From assembly GCA_050084985.1 (NCBI GenBank), contig JBITNC010000001.1:160642001-160706000 (forward strand): a stretch of 64,000 bases of DNA, read 5' to 3'. The notes under the pieces were generated by a model. The model worked only from the letters and a program-made list of their open reading frames with translations, was not told the origin of the DNA and did not search any database. Source of the stretch: Nageia nagi (taxonomy: Eukaryota > Pinophyta). A program made the translations under genes and the position numbers. Of this stretch, positions 46,382 to 57,111 are shown one piece after another. How positions within the stretch are numbered: position 1 is the first letter of the stretch; every line of letters starts with the position of its first letter.

Positions 46382-48424
46382 TGTTATTCTTGTATAATTA
46401 CACTCTAAGGGGTTCAATATTGAATGTAAATTGTATATACACTTAGTATTTTTTCAAAATTCTTGTACTATATGTGCTCTTAGTCAAGATGTAGTTTTGT
46501 TTATAGAATTTTTTGGTCATGTTCATATTAATGGATCATAGTTAACCACCATTTTGTTATAAGGTAGGTGTTGTTTGTATATAAGTTGAATGAGTCATGT
46601 ATAGGATATATGTATGAGTCATTCCCAAGAAGTATTATATATATAGTCTATTTGTTTGTCTAAGTTATGTTCAGGCACTATCTCTAGTCTAGTTACTCAA
46701 GTGTAGTCTTGTATAATCTAGTTCTTATTTCCAAGTATTATTATATATAGTTTATTTTTCTAATTTATTGTTAGTAAGTATTGTATATATAGTATATTTG
46801 TTTGTCTAAGTTATGTTTAGGCTCTATATCAAGTCTAGTTACTATAGTTTTTCTTATATAGTCTAAAAGTTATTTCTAGACCCTATTGTATATAGTTATT
46901 AGTTTATGGTTAAGTAATATAGTGAGCATTTTCATAAGAGTCAAATGAAGTAGGGTCCATGAAAATCCAATGATGATGTCATATTTTTTGGTGCAAATCA
47001 GCAAGCTCTAGATGGTTTAATTAGTGAGTATTCTTGATAGTTTCTCGAGGTAGGAGATCTTACAACTCTTCATTCAATAGACCCTACTAGTTTTGAGTAA
47101 TGATTATATATTTTTGAGGAGAAATCAATAGGAGATATTCATAACTCTTTATTCAATAAACCTTGCCAATTTTGGGTGATGAATTCATAATTTTTAGGAG
47201 AAATGGGAGATGTTCATAACTCTATCTTCAATAAATCCCACCAATTTTGAGTGATGACATCATATTTTCTTGGAGAAATCAATGAGAGATAAACATCTCA
47301 AATTTCAATAATACCCATTGATGTGTAACAAGAATTGCTAGGGATAAGTAAATACTGTAAGATGATGTGAACACATGGATCCACTTAATCAAGAGTATAT
47401 GACCCCTAAGACTCTTCCAACATGTCAACTATGACTCATTTTCACATGGCAGTATTAGTTCACTCATGCTTGAATGGTTACTTCTTCCTTCACCCTTATA
47501 GTATTTAGCACTAAGACTATAGATAGAAGTATTTAATGGTTATAAAGAGTTAGGTGGGCATCAACTTCTAAGATAGCTTTATTGTACTTATAGAGGTGGA
47601 AAACCATACCTCATAAATTTAGTGATATTCCTAAATGGACCATGGTCAGAGAAAAAAGTGATGGATTACAATTGTACAAGTATAAAGATTAAATATTTGT
47701 AGATTCTAAAAATCTATTCAAAATCTAGACCATGCTCCTTAATTATTTGTAGTCATAGAATCTACTATAAATACTTTAAATATTTAGCTTTCTTTTCTTC
47801 TTAGTCAAAGAGAAAGTTATAGTCATTAATGGTGGAAAACCATCCATTTTGTAAAGGAAGCATTTTAAATAGTGGACCCTTTGAAGTCTACAAGGTTGGA
47901 CACTTTAGCAAAACATTTTAGTGTAAGTTGTATTTTTGTATATGGTAATACCATACTATGGTCTTTTTCCCTTTCTATTTTGTGGTTGTTATCTAGTTTT
48001 GTAATTATTATGTATGAATCTTTGTCTAAAGCTATGGTTGTGTATTGCAATTGTAAGACCCTAAGAGTGAGGTAGTTATGCTATTCTTCATTTTGGCTAT
48101 GGATTACTACCTATACGATAATGCTTAGGTTGATTAGTTTAGTTTACTTTTATTTTTTAGTAGTTTAGGTTTTTATCTCTTTCCTATTACTCTTACCCTT
48201 TTTATTTCTTTTTTGTTACTCTTGACCTCTTTTATCTCTTTCATGTTACTTTTAATCTCTTTCATAGATAGAAATTGGCCTATAACCTAAAGATTCAATA
48301 CAAGATCCCATGAATGCATTTTCCCACCACCTTCTTCTCATTTTAGAACCCTATTGTTATCAGATGATGGAGAACTTGCTAGACCAAACCCTTAGGTTGC
48401 ATCATCCTAATCAATAGTAGTACA
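46382..48424 (+). repeat. 5' LTR of element H
   Basis: Begins TGTTATTCTTG. Repeats 54705-56756 across its length, for example GTTGAATGAGTCATGT at 46585 and 54907. The repeat ends at ATCAATAGTAGTACA. It contains diverged subrepeats of a TATATATAGT-TTGTTTGTCTAAGTTATG block (46630-46820) and of a GTTCATAACTCTTCATTCAATAGACC block (47060-47240). Confidence 0.8.
47766..47773 (+). promoter_or_regulatory. Likely LTR TATA box of element H (5' copy)
   Basis: TATAAATA in CTACTATAAATACTTTAAATATTTAGC. The same place in the 3' LTR (56144-56151) also reads TATAAATA, so it is conserved between copies that differ widely elsewhere. Confidence 0.45.
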
Positions 48425-48429
48425 TTTAT

Positions 48430-48449
48430 TTTTGGCACACTTAGTGGGA
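48430..48449 (+). promoter_or_regulatory. Primer-binding site region of element H
   Basis: TTTTGGCACACTTAGTGGGA lies just after the 5' LTR. It is a worn form of TTTGGCGCCGTTGCCGGGGA, the sequence found at this place in many Athila/Tat/Ogre elements; the changes at CG sites fit methylcytosine decay. Confidence 0.55.
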
Positions 48450-48899
48450 CACAAGAAAATATCAAAATCATTTAGATGTAAATAGGCTAGATAGCTATGT
48501 CTGTTATGCTATCACCATTATGCTTCAAAGATGTTAAGGTTTATTTAAACCTTATTGGTAACTTTGCTATCATATAAATCATTTTTTTGAATCTTATCAC
48601 CTCTAATTTGTAGATTTACTACAGTTAGTACCAAAAATTCTTTTCAATAGCCTAGATTTCAAGAGTTTTCAATTCCTCAAAGGAGGACTAGGTGAAAGAT
48701 TTTTCAAACTCTTTCCCCACAAATTCCTCTAAGAGTTATCCCATTAATAGTTGTATTTGATTCTATTCAAGAAAATTCTTCACTTAACATAATTGGTCCA
48801 AACATGGCCTAACCTGCACTCACATATTTTCTTGCTTGGAATAATGGTCATCTATTAGTAGTTCCTACTAATTCCATAACTATTCTCCAAGCGACCTTT

Positions 48900-49690
48900 A
48901 AATTTTTGCCTAAGTATGATTCATTAAGAAAAATGCATTATGAGCACTATTAAGATGTATCCTTCCTAGCATCAAGTTTTGATATTATAGATGAAATTAT
49001 CATGACTAGGTTGTTATCATATTCTTTTAAAGAAAAAGTATCAGAATGATTTATAACTCTGACTTAATCTATAAATACATGGGGAGAATTATGTCAAAAT
49101 TTAATCAAAATATTTATTGAGGAAGGTGATGATAATACCTTTTTGAGCCTTATAACATGTATTAAAAGACATCCCCATGATTTTATGGATGATTTCAATA
49201 TAATATTTGAGAAAACTTGAAAGTTCATTCTAGCAAGGATCAGACCAACCAATGCTCAAACCTTAGTATACTATAGAAAATAATTTCACTCAAATTTAAA
49301 TATGTTAATAATTATATCTAGGGATACTTTCCTAGATATTTATCATATAACCAAAACCATTAAACATACCTTGGTGTCTTCTAGAAAAATGCAACCAAGA
49401 TACATTATACCCTTGTTTCCTAATTTACCTCCAAAGTAAGTTCCATTACAAATTCATCATCTAGGAGTGCTAGCTTTACCACTTCCTCCTCTTAAACCTA
49501 TTTCTCAAAACCAAGTACTAGATCTACCATTTCTTACATCAACAAGTATAAGTAGTGGTTCAAACTCACAAGAGGATGAGAGGATAAGGAAACTAGAGAT
49601 AACTATTAAGAACCTGACAAATAATCTCACTTTACAAAAGAGGCAAAATCAAATCCAAAGTTACAAAAGATATGATAATCAATATTAGTA
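48900..49690 (+). pseudogene. Element H gag remnant
   Basis: Readable core: SYSFKEKVSE, INTWGELCQNLIKIFIEEGDDNT (49060-49140), then a stretch with ISRDTFLDIYHITKTIKHTLVSSRKM. A Pro-rich segment (LALPLPPLKPISQ) and RIRKLEITIKNLTNNLTLQKRQNQ, a short coiled-coil-like helix, follow near 49590. No zinc knuckle was found. Stops near 48950, 49048, 49064 and 49218. Confidence 0.6.
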
Positions 49691-50360
49691 AATATTCCAT
49701 CCTATAAATAACTAATTGAAATAGCTTTCTTCTCTCAAAGCTATAGATAATGAAGTTATGGCTAGTTTTGTACAAAGTGATTCTTTGGGTGTTACAGAAT
49801 GGTGTTCTCCTTATTCTGTTCCACATTTTCTAGACTATTATGTGATCTATCAACACTAATACTTAGGCTTACATTATGAATAAATGGTAAAACTTGAATT
49901 ATACCATTTTTCATATGTTACCATGGTTAATTTTTGGATTCTAAGCTATGCTGGAGATTAATCAAACTATGTACAAAATAGAGCCTCTACTTCAACAGCC
50001 TTGTAGTAGACCAAATAAACTTACCAAAATCATCCATCCATTCCAACTCAACCTAATACTAATAGAGTAAAAGCTTCTATATTTCAACCATAAAATCTAA
50101 TAAATCAACTTCCAAACCATCTGGGTCAAATTCCACAAGGTCCAGGTAATGTTTCTCTTATAGTAAGAAACCTTGCCTAGACTAGAAAAGATGTTTTGAA
50201 GAAAGAGTGACATCCTTTAGTGAGGTATCCTTTTATAACTAAACAATAAAAGGAGAATACAACTCAATAATTTAGATCTCATTAGCCTGCTAAATCAAGT
50301 AAATCAATCCCTTAAGTTCCATACAATATAGTAGAAGAATTAAAAAGAACACCGTATAGA

Positions 50361-50801
50361 ATGACAATGTTTGATGCATTGATAATTCCGAGTCAAATTG
50401 ACCTATTGCAAGACATTTTGAAGCTAAAGAATAGTAACAAAATGAATAGTGAGAAAAATGTTATTTTTGCAAATTTTAATGATGTTTTTCCAAATTTAAT
50501 AGGTATAAGAAGACCTCCACCTTTTTATATGTTCCTTAGATTAGAAGGTTGGATAGTTAACAATTGTATGATTGATACTAGAGCTGGTAGTACTGTCATT
50601 CCTAAAGTTGTTGTAGGTGAAATGAAATTGTATATAACTTGGTGCATTGATGGAGTCCTACAATTATATTTTTTCCCTATTCATGTGATTGGTTGTGTCA
50701 AAGGAGTTAGTATAACTCTAAATGCATTCTTTAATATTTGTGTGACTATGTTATTTAGGATATTTAGCTTTAGATTACACACACCTCCTATTTCCTTTTA
50801 A
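50361..50801 (+). pseudogene. Element H protease remnant
   Basis: This 146-residue frame is open. MFDALIIPSQIDLLQDILK is the usual lead-in of Tat proteases. RLEGWIVNNCMIDTRAGSTVIPKVV carries the active site, with D-T-R-A-G-S in place of D-T/S-G-A. The second half is IHVIGCVKG-VSITLNAF. Intact gag is missing upstream, so it is not made as part of a working chain. Confidence 0.7.
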
Positions 50802-51169
50802 TAATAAGTATGTTAAGGTTCAAAATGAGTGTACCAAGAATATCCATCTAATGAAGATCATTGAATGAAACTACATGAATAAATCTGAACAAGTAGAGAT
50901 TTTTGAAAGGGATTCACTTATGGAATCACTACTAACCACATAGATACTTTCAACAAATGACCTTAATTATCAGGTCATTGATGTTGGCATGGGTAATTAT
51001 TTTTTATATGAAAATGTTCAACCAATTTTATACAATGTTATTTGATGCAACCAAATACAAACATGGTTGTGGTGATGGTATTATTTTTAAATAACCTATG
51101 GGATAAATGAAAAGTTTTTTTATTTAGATTCATATAGAATTGCACCAATAATGCAATTGAATATGAAGT

Positions 51170-51500
51170 TCCCTAATTAGGGCTATCTAAAGCTATCAAC
51201 ATAGGTATCAGATGTCTAGTAGTCCATGGGGATTTTGAGTTGGTTATTAATCAAGTGAAAGATAAGATTAGTGCAAGGAATCATTATCTAAAGACTTATA
51301 GGAATATGGTATGGGATCTATTAGAACCTTCCTTGGCTATGAATTTTGTTCCCATTCCTAGAAAATATAATCAAATTATTGATGCACTTATTAGAAAAGG
51401 AGTGTATTTTAATTCTTCTCATCACAAAAGAGGTAGCTTTGTAGTCAAAGTTTTATGTATGTCATCTATGCCTGATACTATAAATTTTTGGTAAGTATTT
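51170..51500 (+). pseudogene. Element H archaeal-type RNase H, upstream of reverse transcriptase
   Basis: Reads LSKAINIGIRCLVVHGDFELVINQVKDKISARNHYLKTYRNMVWDLLEPSLAMNFVPIPRKYNQIIDALIRKG. This matches the second half of the Tat additional RNase H: A-x-x-L-G-I-x-x-L-x-V-x-G-D-S-x-L-V-I-x-Q-V, then I-P-R-x-x-N-x-x-A-D-A-L-A. The first half (51080-51170) is worn. Between this domain and reverse transcriptase is a linker; between RNase H and integrase further down I see no such domain. The order therefore differs from element G. Confidence 0.75.
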
Positions 51501-51729
51501 AACTCTAATGATCATATTATGAAGTTTCTAATAGATGAAGCAGTAGCCCACACCTTTGGTTTCATAGAAATTCCTGATTATTTTCAAGAATCATATGTTA
51601 TTTAATTGATAAATAATGTTATAACCAAAGGTTTTCTTTATTTTAAATGGTTATTTGACTCTAAAGACATGCAAAGGTCCAAAACACTAGCTGTTCAAAA
51701 TGAAAGTCATGTAGATCTAGAAGTTGAAC

Positions 51730-53190
51730 TTGGAAGAAACATAAAGGTTTTATCAGAATGCATAGAGGAAGAAAAAGAAATGTTACTTTATATCTATGAT
51801 AAATTTTACAAAGTAATTGCATGGACTTATGATGATTTGAAGACTTATGATAAGAATGTGAACCAACATACCATTGAACTTGTGCCAAATGGGAAACCAT
51901 ATAAGTAAAAGTAGAGGCCTATAAACCTAAGGATAGAGAAGACTATGAAGAAGGAGTTGTTTAAGCTCTTGGATGCTAAAATAATTTATCCTATCAAGCA
52001 CTCTACTTAGGTAGCTAGTTTAGTTCCAGTAAGAAAGAAGAATGGAGAAATCAAACTATGTGTAGATTTTAGGAATTTGAATCAATTATCCCTAAAAGAT
52101 AACTATCATCTTCCTCCTATGGAACAAATCCTACAAATAGTAGCTAAAGCGTGTTATTTTTCTATGATTGATGTATTTTCAAGATTTAATCAAGTCTAGG
52201 TAAAGTATGAGGATCAGTATAAAACTACATTTACAACTAAGTGGAAACATTTGCAATTCAGAGTATCTTTTGGTCTCTCTAATGCTGGGGCTACATTTCA
52301 AAGAGTTATGGACCATGCCTTTGATGAGTTTATTGGAAAGATAATACTAGTCTATTTAGATGATATTATAATATTTTCTAAAAGTAAAAAAGATCACATA
52401 CACCATCTCACGAAATTTTTTGATAAATGCATGCAACTCAAGATTTCCATTAATCCCAAAAAATCTATTTTTATGGTAAACCAAGAAAAATTGATTGGTC
52501 ACATTGTTTTAGAAGAAAGGATGAAAATTGATCCTAACATGGTAAAAGTTATTCAAGCATTACCTTTTCCCTCAAATAAGGCCTTACAATCCTTCCTTGA
52601 TCAAATTAATTTTGTTAGAAAATTTATCAGTGATTTTTCTAAGATTATTTCTCCAATCACTATAATGTTAAAGAAATATGCTTAGTTCTCTTGGTCAAAT
52701 GAAGCAAAGCAAGCTTTTCATAAATCAAAATAGCAATAACAAAAAATCCAATTCTAAAAAATCTAGATTTTTCAAAATAATTTATCATGTATTCTTATGA
52801 AGCTAAGAAAAGCATTGCAACTATTTTGGCACATAAGGATGACAAAAAAAAGAGCATCTTATAGCCTTTCATATTCAAACACCTGCATCAACATAAAAAA
52901 AGGTACTCATTCATTGAAAAACAAGTGTTTTCTATTATGATATGATTGAAAAAATTCAAGTATTATGTCTCTCAAAATAAAATTCTTGTTTACACCATTC
53001 ACCCAGATGTAAGAAATTATGTTATCTAAGGAGAATTGGGTGAAGGGAAAATTGGTTGGATAACAAGGATAATGGAATATGATGTTGAAATAGAACCAAC
53101 CAAGCTTATTAGAGGAAGATCTCTCTATGAAAACATAGCAGAGGCAACATATGTGATTGCTTTTATTGAGGATGAAAAGCATGTTAATGA
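51730..53190 (+). pseudogene. Element H reverse transcriptase and RNase H remnant
   Basis: Lead-in KEMLLYIYDKFYKVIAWTYDDL and NQHTIELVPNGKP. Reverse transcriptase: VASLVPVRKKNGEIKLCVDFRNLN (52010-52085), YFSMIDVFSRFNQV, HLQFRVSFGLSNAGATFQRVMDHAF, IILVYLDDIIIFSKSKKDH (catalytic YLDD intact, 52350). MQLKISINPKKSIFM and LPFPSNKALQSFLDQINFVRKFI follow in one 144-residue open frame (52251-52685). RNase H follows (52700-53180): FSWSNEAKQAFH, SYEAKKSIATILAHKDD, a worn third motif, and ENWVKGKLVG with EYDVEIEPTKLIRG. The best-preserved polymerase in the window. Confidence 0.85.
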
Positions 53191-53329
53191 AGAAAGTGAT
53201 TGGATAAAGTAATATATTATGTATTTTAGAATTGAAAGATGCCCTAAATCTTTTGATAGATTTTTGAGAAGAGGATTCAAGCTATAGGCATTGAAATTCA
53301 TATGAATTGATGATCATTTCTATAGAAAA

Positions 53330-54450
53330 ATTTTCAATCAAATCTTATTGAGATGTGTAACTCAAGATGAATCTTAGATAATTCTGTATGAGTTTCATCA
53401 TGGATTCTCTAGAGGACACTATACTGGTTTGACTACTACAACAAATATAGTAAAAGTAAGCTATTATTGGCCTTCTCTATTCAAAAACTTCTTCAAGATA
53501 GCCTAAGAATGTGACAATTGTAGTAGGTATGTGAGTAAGAGAAGATAAGTTGTCATGCCTCTGAAACCTATGTTCGTTGAAGAACCTTTCCAACAATGGG
53601 GTTTAGACTTCATTGGTGTTATTAATACAAAATTTTTAGTAGGTCATAAGTTTATCCTAACTACAACATACTACTTTACAATATGGTTAGAAGCAATGCC
53701 ATGTAAAAATGCAGATTAGGAGGTAGTAATAGAGATGATAAAAATATTGATCACTCATTTTGGTATCCCATAGACCATTGTATCAAATAATTATTCTACA
53801 TTCACTAAGGATAATTTATTAGAGTTTGATATAGAGTATAGGATATATTGGCAAATTATTATCTGTAAGTTAATGGGTTGGCTAAATCGATTAAAAAAAA
53901 AAAAGCTTAACCTAGATTATTAAAAGAACTTGAAGGGAATCCCAAGAAGTGGCACATAAAGTTAGACTATGCATTATGGGTTGATAGAATTAATATCAAG
54001 TTAGTTATCAAAACATCATCCTATGCATTAGTTTATGGTAAGAGATTAGTGCTGCCTATTCATTTGCAGTTGCCTACACTAAAAATCCTATAGGGGTTGG
54101 AAGATTATGACTTTAAGCCATTACAAGTTAAATTCAATCAGTTGATCAAGTTGGAAGAAGATAGAAAAAAATCTTATTAGGCTTTCTATCATAGACAAAA
54201 GATTGTTAAAAAATGGTTTGATAAAAATAAGTCTTCCCAAGTGAAGTTTGAAGTTGGAGATACAGTCCTAAAATGGGATGAGGAAAGAGCAAAGCCTAAG
54301 AGGCACCAAAAATTTAATTTTTTATGGAGCAATCCTTACATCATCATTGAGGCCTTTCAAAATAATGTGTTCAAACTACAATATATTTTTAGGTGCTAAG
54401 AGCTACCTATACCAATGAATGGTATTCACCTCAAACATTATTAGGTAATC
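53330..54450 (+). pseudogene. Element H integrase remnant
   Basis: Zinc region: CVTQDES, YEFHHGFSRGHYTG, VSYYWPSLFKNF, ECDNCSRYVSKRR (53350-53550), with His-His-Cys-Cys readable. Core: QWGLDFIGVINTKFLVGHKFILTTTYYFTIWLEAMPCKNAD (first Asp), FGIPTIVSN-YSTFTK with Asp lost, then a worn third block. C-terminal module near 54240-54440: FEVGDTVLKWDEERAKPKRHQKFNFLWSNPYIIIEAFQNNVFKLQYI and IPMNGIHLKHY. Stops and shifts throughout. A short remnant, MGKAPKKEAYFVEQEEEE, follows at 54551. Confidence 0.75.
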
Positions 54451-54704
54451 AAGTGATTTCATAATACTTGCCAAGTGTATTTAGTGTACATACTTTCTAC
54501 CTTTGTTTATGTCTTATTTCAAAAAAAAAAAAGAGAACAACTCTAGCCCAATGGGTAAGGCACCTAAGAAAGAAGCGTATTTTGTTGAACAAGAAGAAGA
54601 AGAATAGTAGTTCTATTCATTTTTAGTACGTATCAACTTCTAGAGTAGTTACTGAGGGTTCTTTTTTTTAGCAAGATGAAGACCCCTAAGAGCTACCAAA
54701 AGAT

Positions 54705-56756
54705 TGTTATTCTTATAGAATTACACTCTGATGGGTTTAGTACAAAAATTAAATTTTATATACTTAGTATTTTTTCAAAAGTATTATACTATATGTTCTC
54801 TTATTCATGATGTAGTTTTGTTTAAGGAATTTTTGGGTCATGTTTGTATTCCCAAGTCATAGTCAACTACCATGTTGTTATAATACATGTGTTGTTTTTA
54901 CATAAGTTGAATGAGTCATGTCCATGATATATGTATGAGTCATAGCTAAGTGAAGTTTATAATTCATTTTTGGGAAGTATTGTATAGATTTTGTATGTGT
55001 TTAAGTCATTACTAGGAAGTATTGTATATATAGTTTGTTTGTTTGTCTAAGTTATGTCTAGGCTCTATCTCTAGTCTAGTTACTTAGGTTTAGGTCTTGT
55101 ATAGTTTGGGTCTTATTTTTAGGTATTATTATATATAGTTTATTCTTCTAAGTTATTCCTAGGAAGTATTATATATATAGTCTGCTTGTTCATCTAAGTT
55201 ATGTACGAGCTCTATCTCGAGTCTAGATTGTATAGTTTAGAAGTTATTTTCAATCTCTATTGTATATAGTTATCATTTTATGGTTAAGTAATGTATTAGG
55301 CATTATCGTAAGATTCAAGTGAAGTAGGGCCTATGAAAATTCAATGGTGATGTCATAATTTTTTATGAAAATTAGCCAGCTCCAAATGGCTTAGTTAATA
55401 AGTGTTCCTGATAGTTCCTTAAGGTGGGAGATGTTCATAACTCTTCATTCAATAGACCCTACTATTTTAGCATAATGATGTCATAGTTTTGAGGAGAAAT
55501 CGATGGGATATATTCATAACTCTTTATTCAACAAACCCCATTAATTTTGAATGATGATATCATAGTTTTCAAGATAAATTGATGGAAGATGTTTATAATT
55601 CTATATTCAATAAACCTTGTTAGTTTTGAGTGATGATGTCATATTATTTTGGATAAATTGGTGGATGATAAATATCTCAAGTTTCAATAATACCTATCGA
55701 TGTGTAATAAGACCTGCTAGGGACAATTAAATACTATAAGAGGAGGTGAACACCTGAATCCACTATACAAGAGTATATAACCCCCAAGGCTATGCTCATG
55801 TGTTAACTGTAACTCATTTCCACATGGTAGTAGTAGTTCATTCAAGTTTAAATAGTTACATCTTCCTTCACCCATACAATATTTTACATTGGGATTATAG
55901 ATATAAGTATTTAATAGTTGCATAGAGTTAAGTGATCATTGACTATTGAGATAGCTTGATTGTACTTATAAAGATGGTAAATCATACCTCATAAATTTGG
56001 TGATAGTCCTAGATGGACCATGGTTAGAGATAAAAGTGATAGATGGTATATGGATAGGTACAAAGATTAAAGGTCTATATATTATAAGAATTGGTGCCAC
56101 ATTTGGACCATGCTCCTTAATTAGTTGTAGTCATAAAATCTGCTATAAATACTATAAATATTTAGCTTTATTTTTTCTTAGTCAAAGAGGTATTTGTAGT
56201 CATTAATGGTGGATAACCACCCATTTTGTAAAGGAAACATTATAAATACTAGATTCTTTAAAGTCTATAAAGTTGAATATTTTAGCAAAGTTTCCTAGTG
56301 TAAGCTTTATTTTCGTATATGGTAATACAATATTATGGTCTTTTTCTCTTTGTATTCTTTGATTGTTATCTGGTTTTGTAATTATTCTGTATGAAGATAT
56401 AGTTGTGTATTGTGATTGTGAGACCCTAAGAGTGAGGTGGTTATACTATTCTTAGTCTTGGGTATGGATTATTGCTTATGTGATAATGTCTAGGATGATT
56501 AGTTTAGTTTGCTTTCCTTGTTTAGTAATTTAGTTTTTTATCTCTTTCCTATTACTATTACCCTTTTTTTCTCTTTCTTGTTACTCTTGATCTCTTTCAT
56601 ATATAAGAAACATATTATAACCCAAATATTGGATAGAATACCCCACAAGCACACTATCCCACAACCTTCTACTCATTCAAGAACCCTATTGTTATTGGGT
56701 GATGGAGAACTTTCTAGAATAAACCCTTAGGTTACATCATCTTCATCAATAGTACA
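54705..56756 (+). repeat. 3' LTR of element H
   Basis: Repeats 46382-48424; begins TGTTATTCTTAT. The sequence just before (GAAGACCCCTAAGAGCTACCAAAAGAT) is the expected place of the purine tract but is only partly purine. Confidence 0.8.
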
Positions 56757-57111
56757 TTGTTCCAACATTATTGATAATAGGATTCTTGGCATTTTTGTAG
56801 GGAGCCTCATTCTATACTTTCAATCATAGATTCATCTATTACCACCTATTCCATTGCCTCCCATTTCACTACATCCTACATCTATACCTTCCTTTTTTAT
56901 GTTTCCTAAGGTATATACTAGACCTTCAACTTCATCTATGGAACCTAGGAGATTCATTAAGAAGTTTAAACCAAATCCTAAACCATAACTCCCACCACTC
57001 ATTTCATATCCCATTCATTCTCAACCATCTATTTTGGGAAAATGTACCTTTCACCTTTGATTATGACCTCCTTACTATTACCTTTTAGATCATGGATGTT
57101 CAGTTATTCAT
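56757..57111 (+). pseudogene. Element G extra ORF, second part (after element H)
   Basis: Reading continues as NIIDNRILGIFVGSLILYFQS, then IHLLPPIPLPPISLHPTSIPSFFMFPKVYTRPSTSSMEPRRFIKKFKPNPKP, a Pro/Ser-rich tail with a basic patch. It follows directly on KNVG before element H when H is taken out. Decay and lack of a known family limit the call. Its compositional match to the first part and its position are the evidence. Confidence 0.45.

Larger units (their letters stand above)
46382..56756 (+). mobile_element. Element H: Tat-like Ty3/gypsy retrotransposon inside element G
   Basis: Two 2.05-kb LTRs (46382-48424, 54705-56756), a TTTGGC-type primer site, gag, protease, archaeal-type RNase H, reverse transcriptase, RNase H, integrase. 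GTACA lies immediately before the 5' LTR (46377-46381) and as the last bases of the 3' repeat (56752-56756), the best candidate duplication. G's extra ORF appears to resume right after. LTR copies differ at about 15-20% in the first 150 bases by eye. Stops throughout, but the reverse transcriptase motif is intact. Confidence 0.8.
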
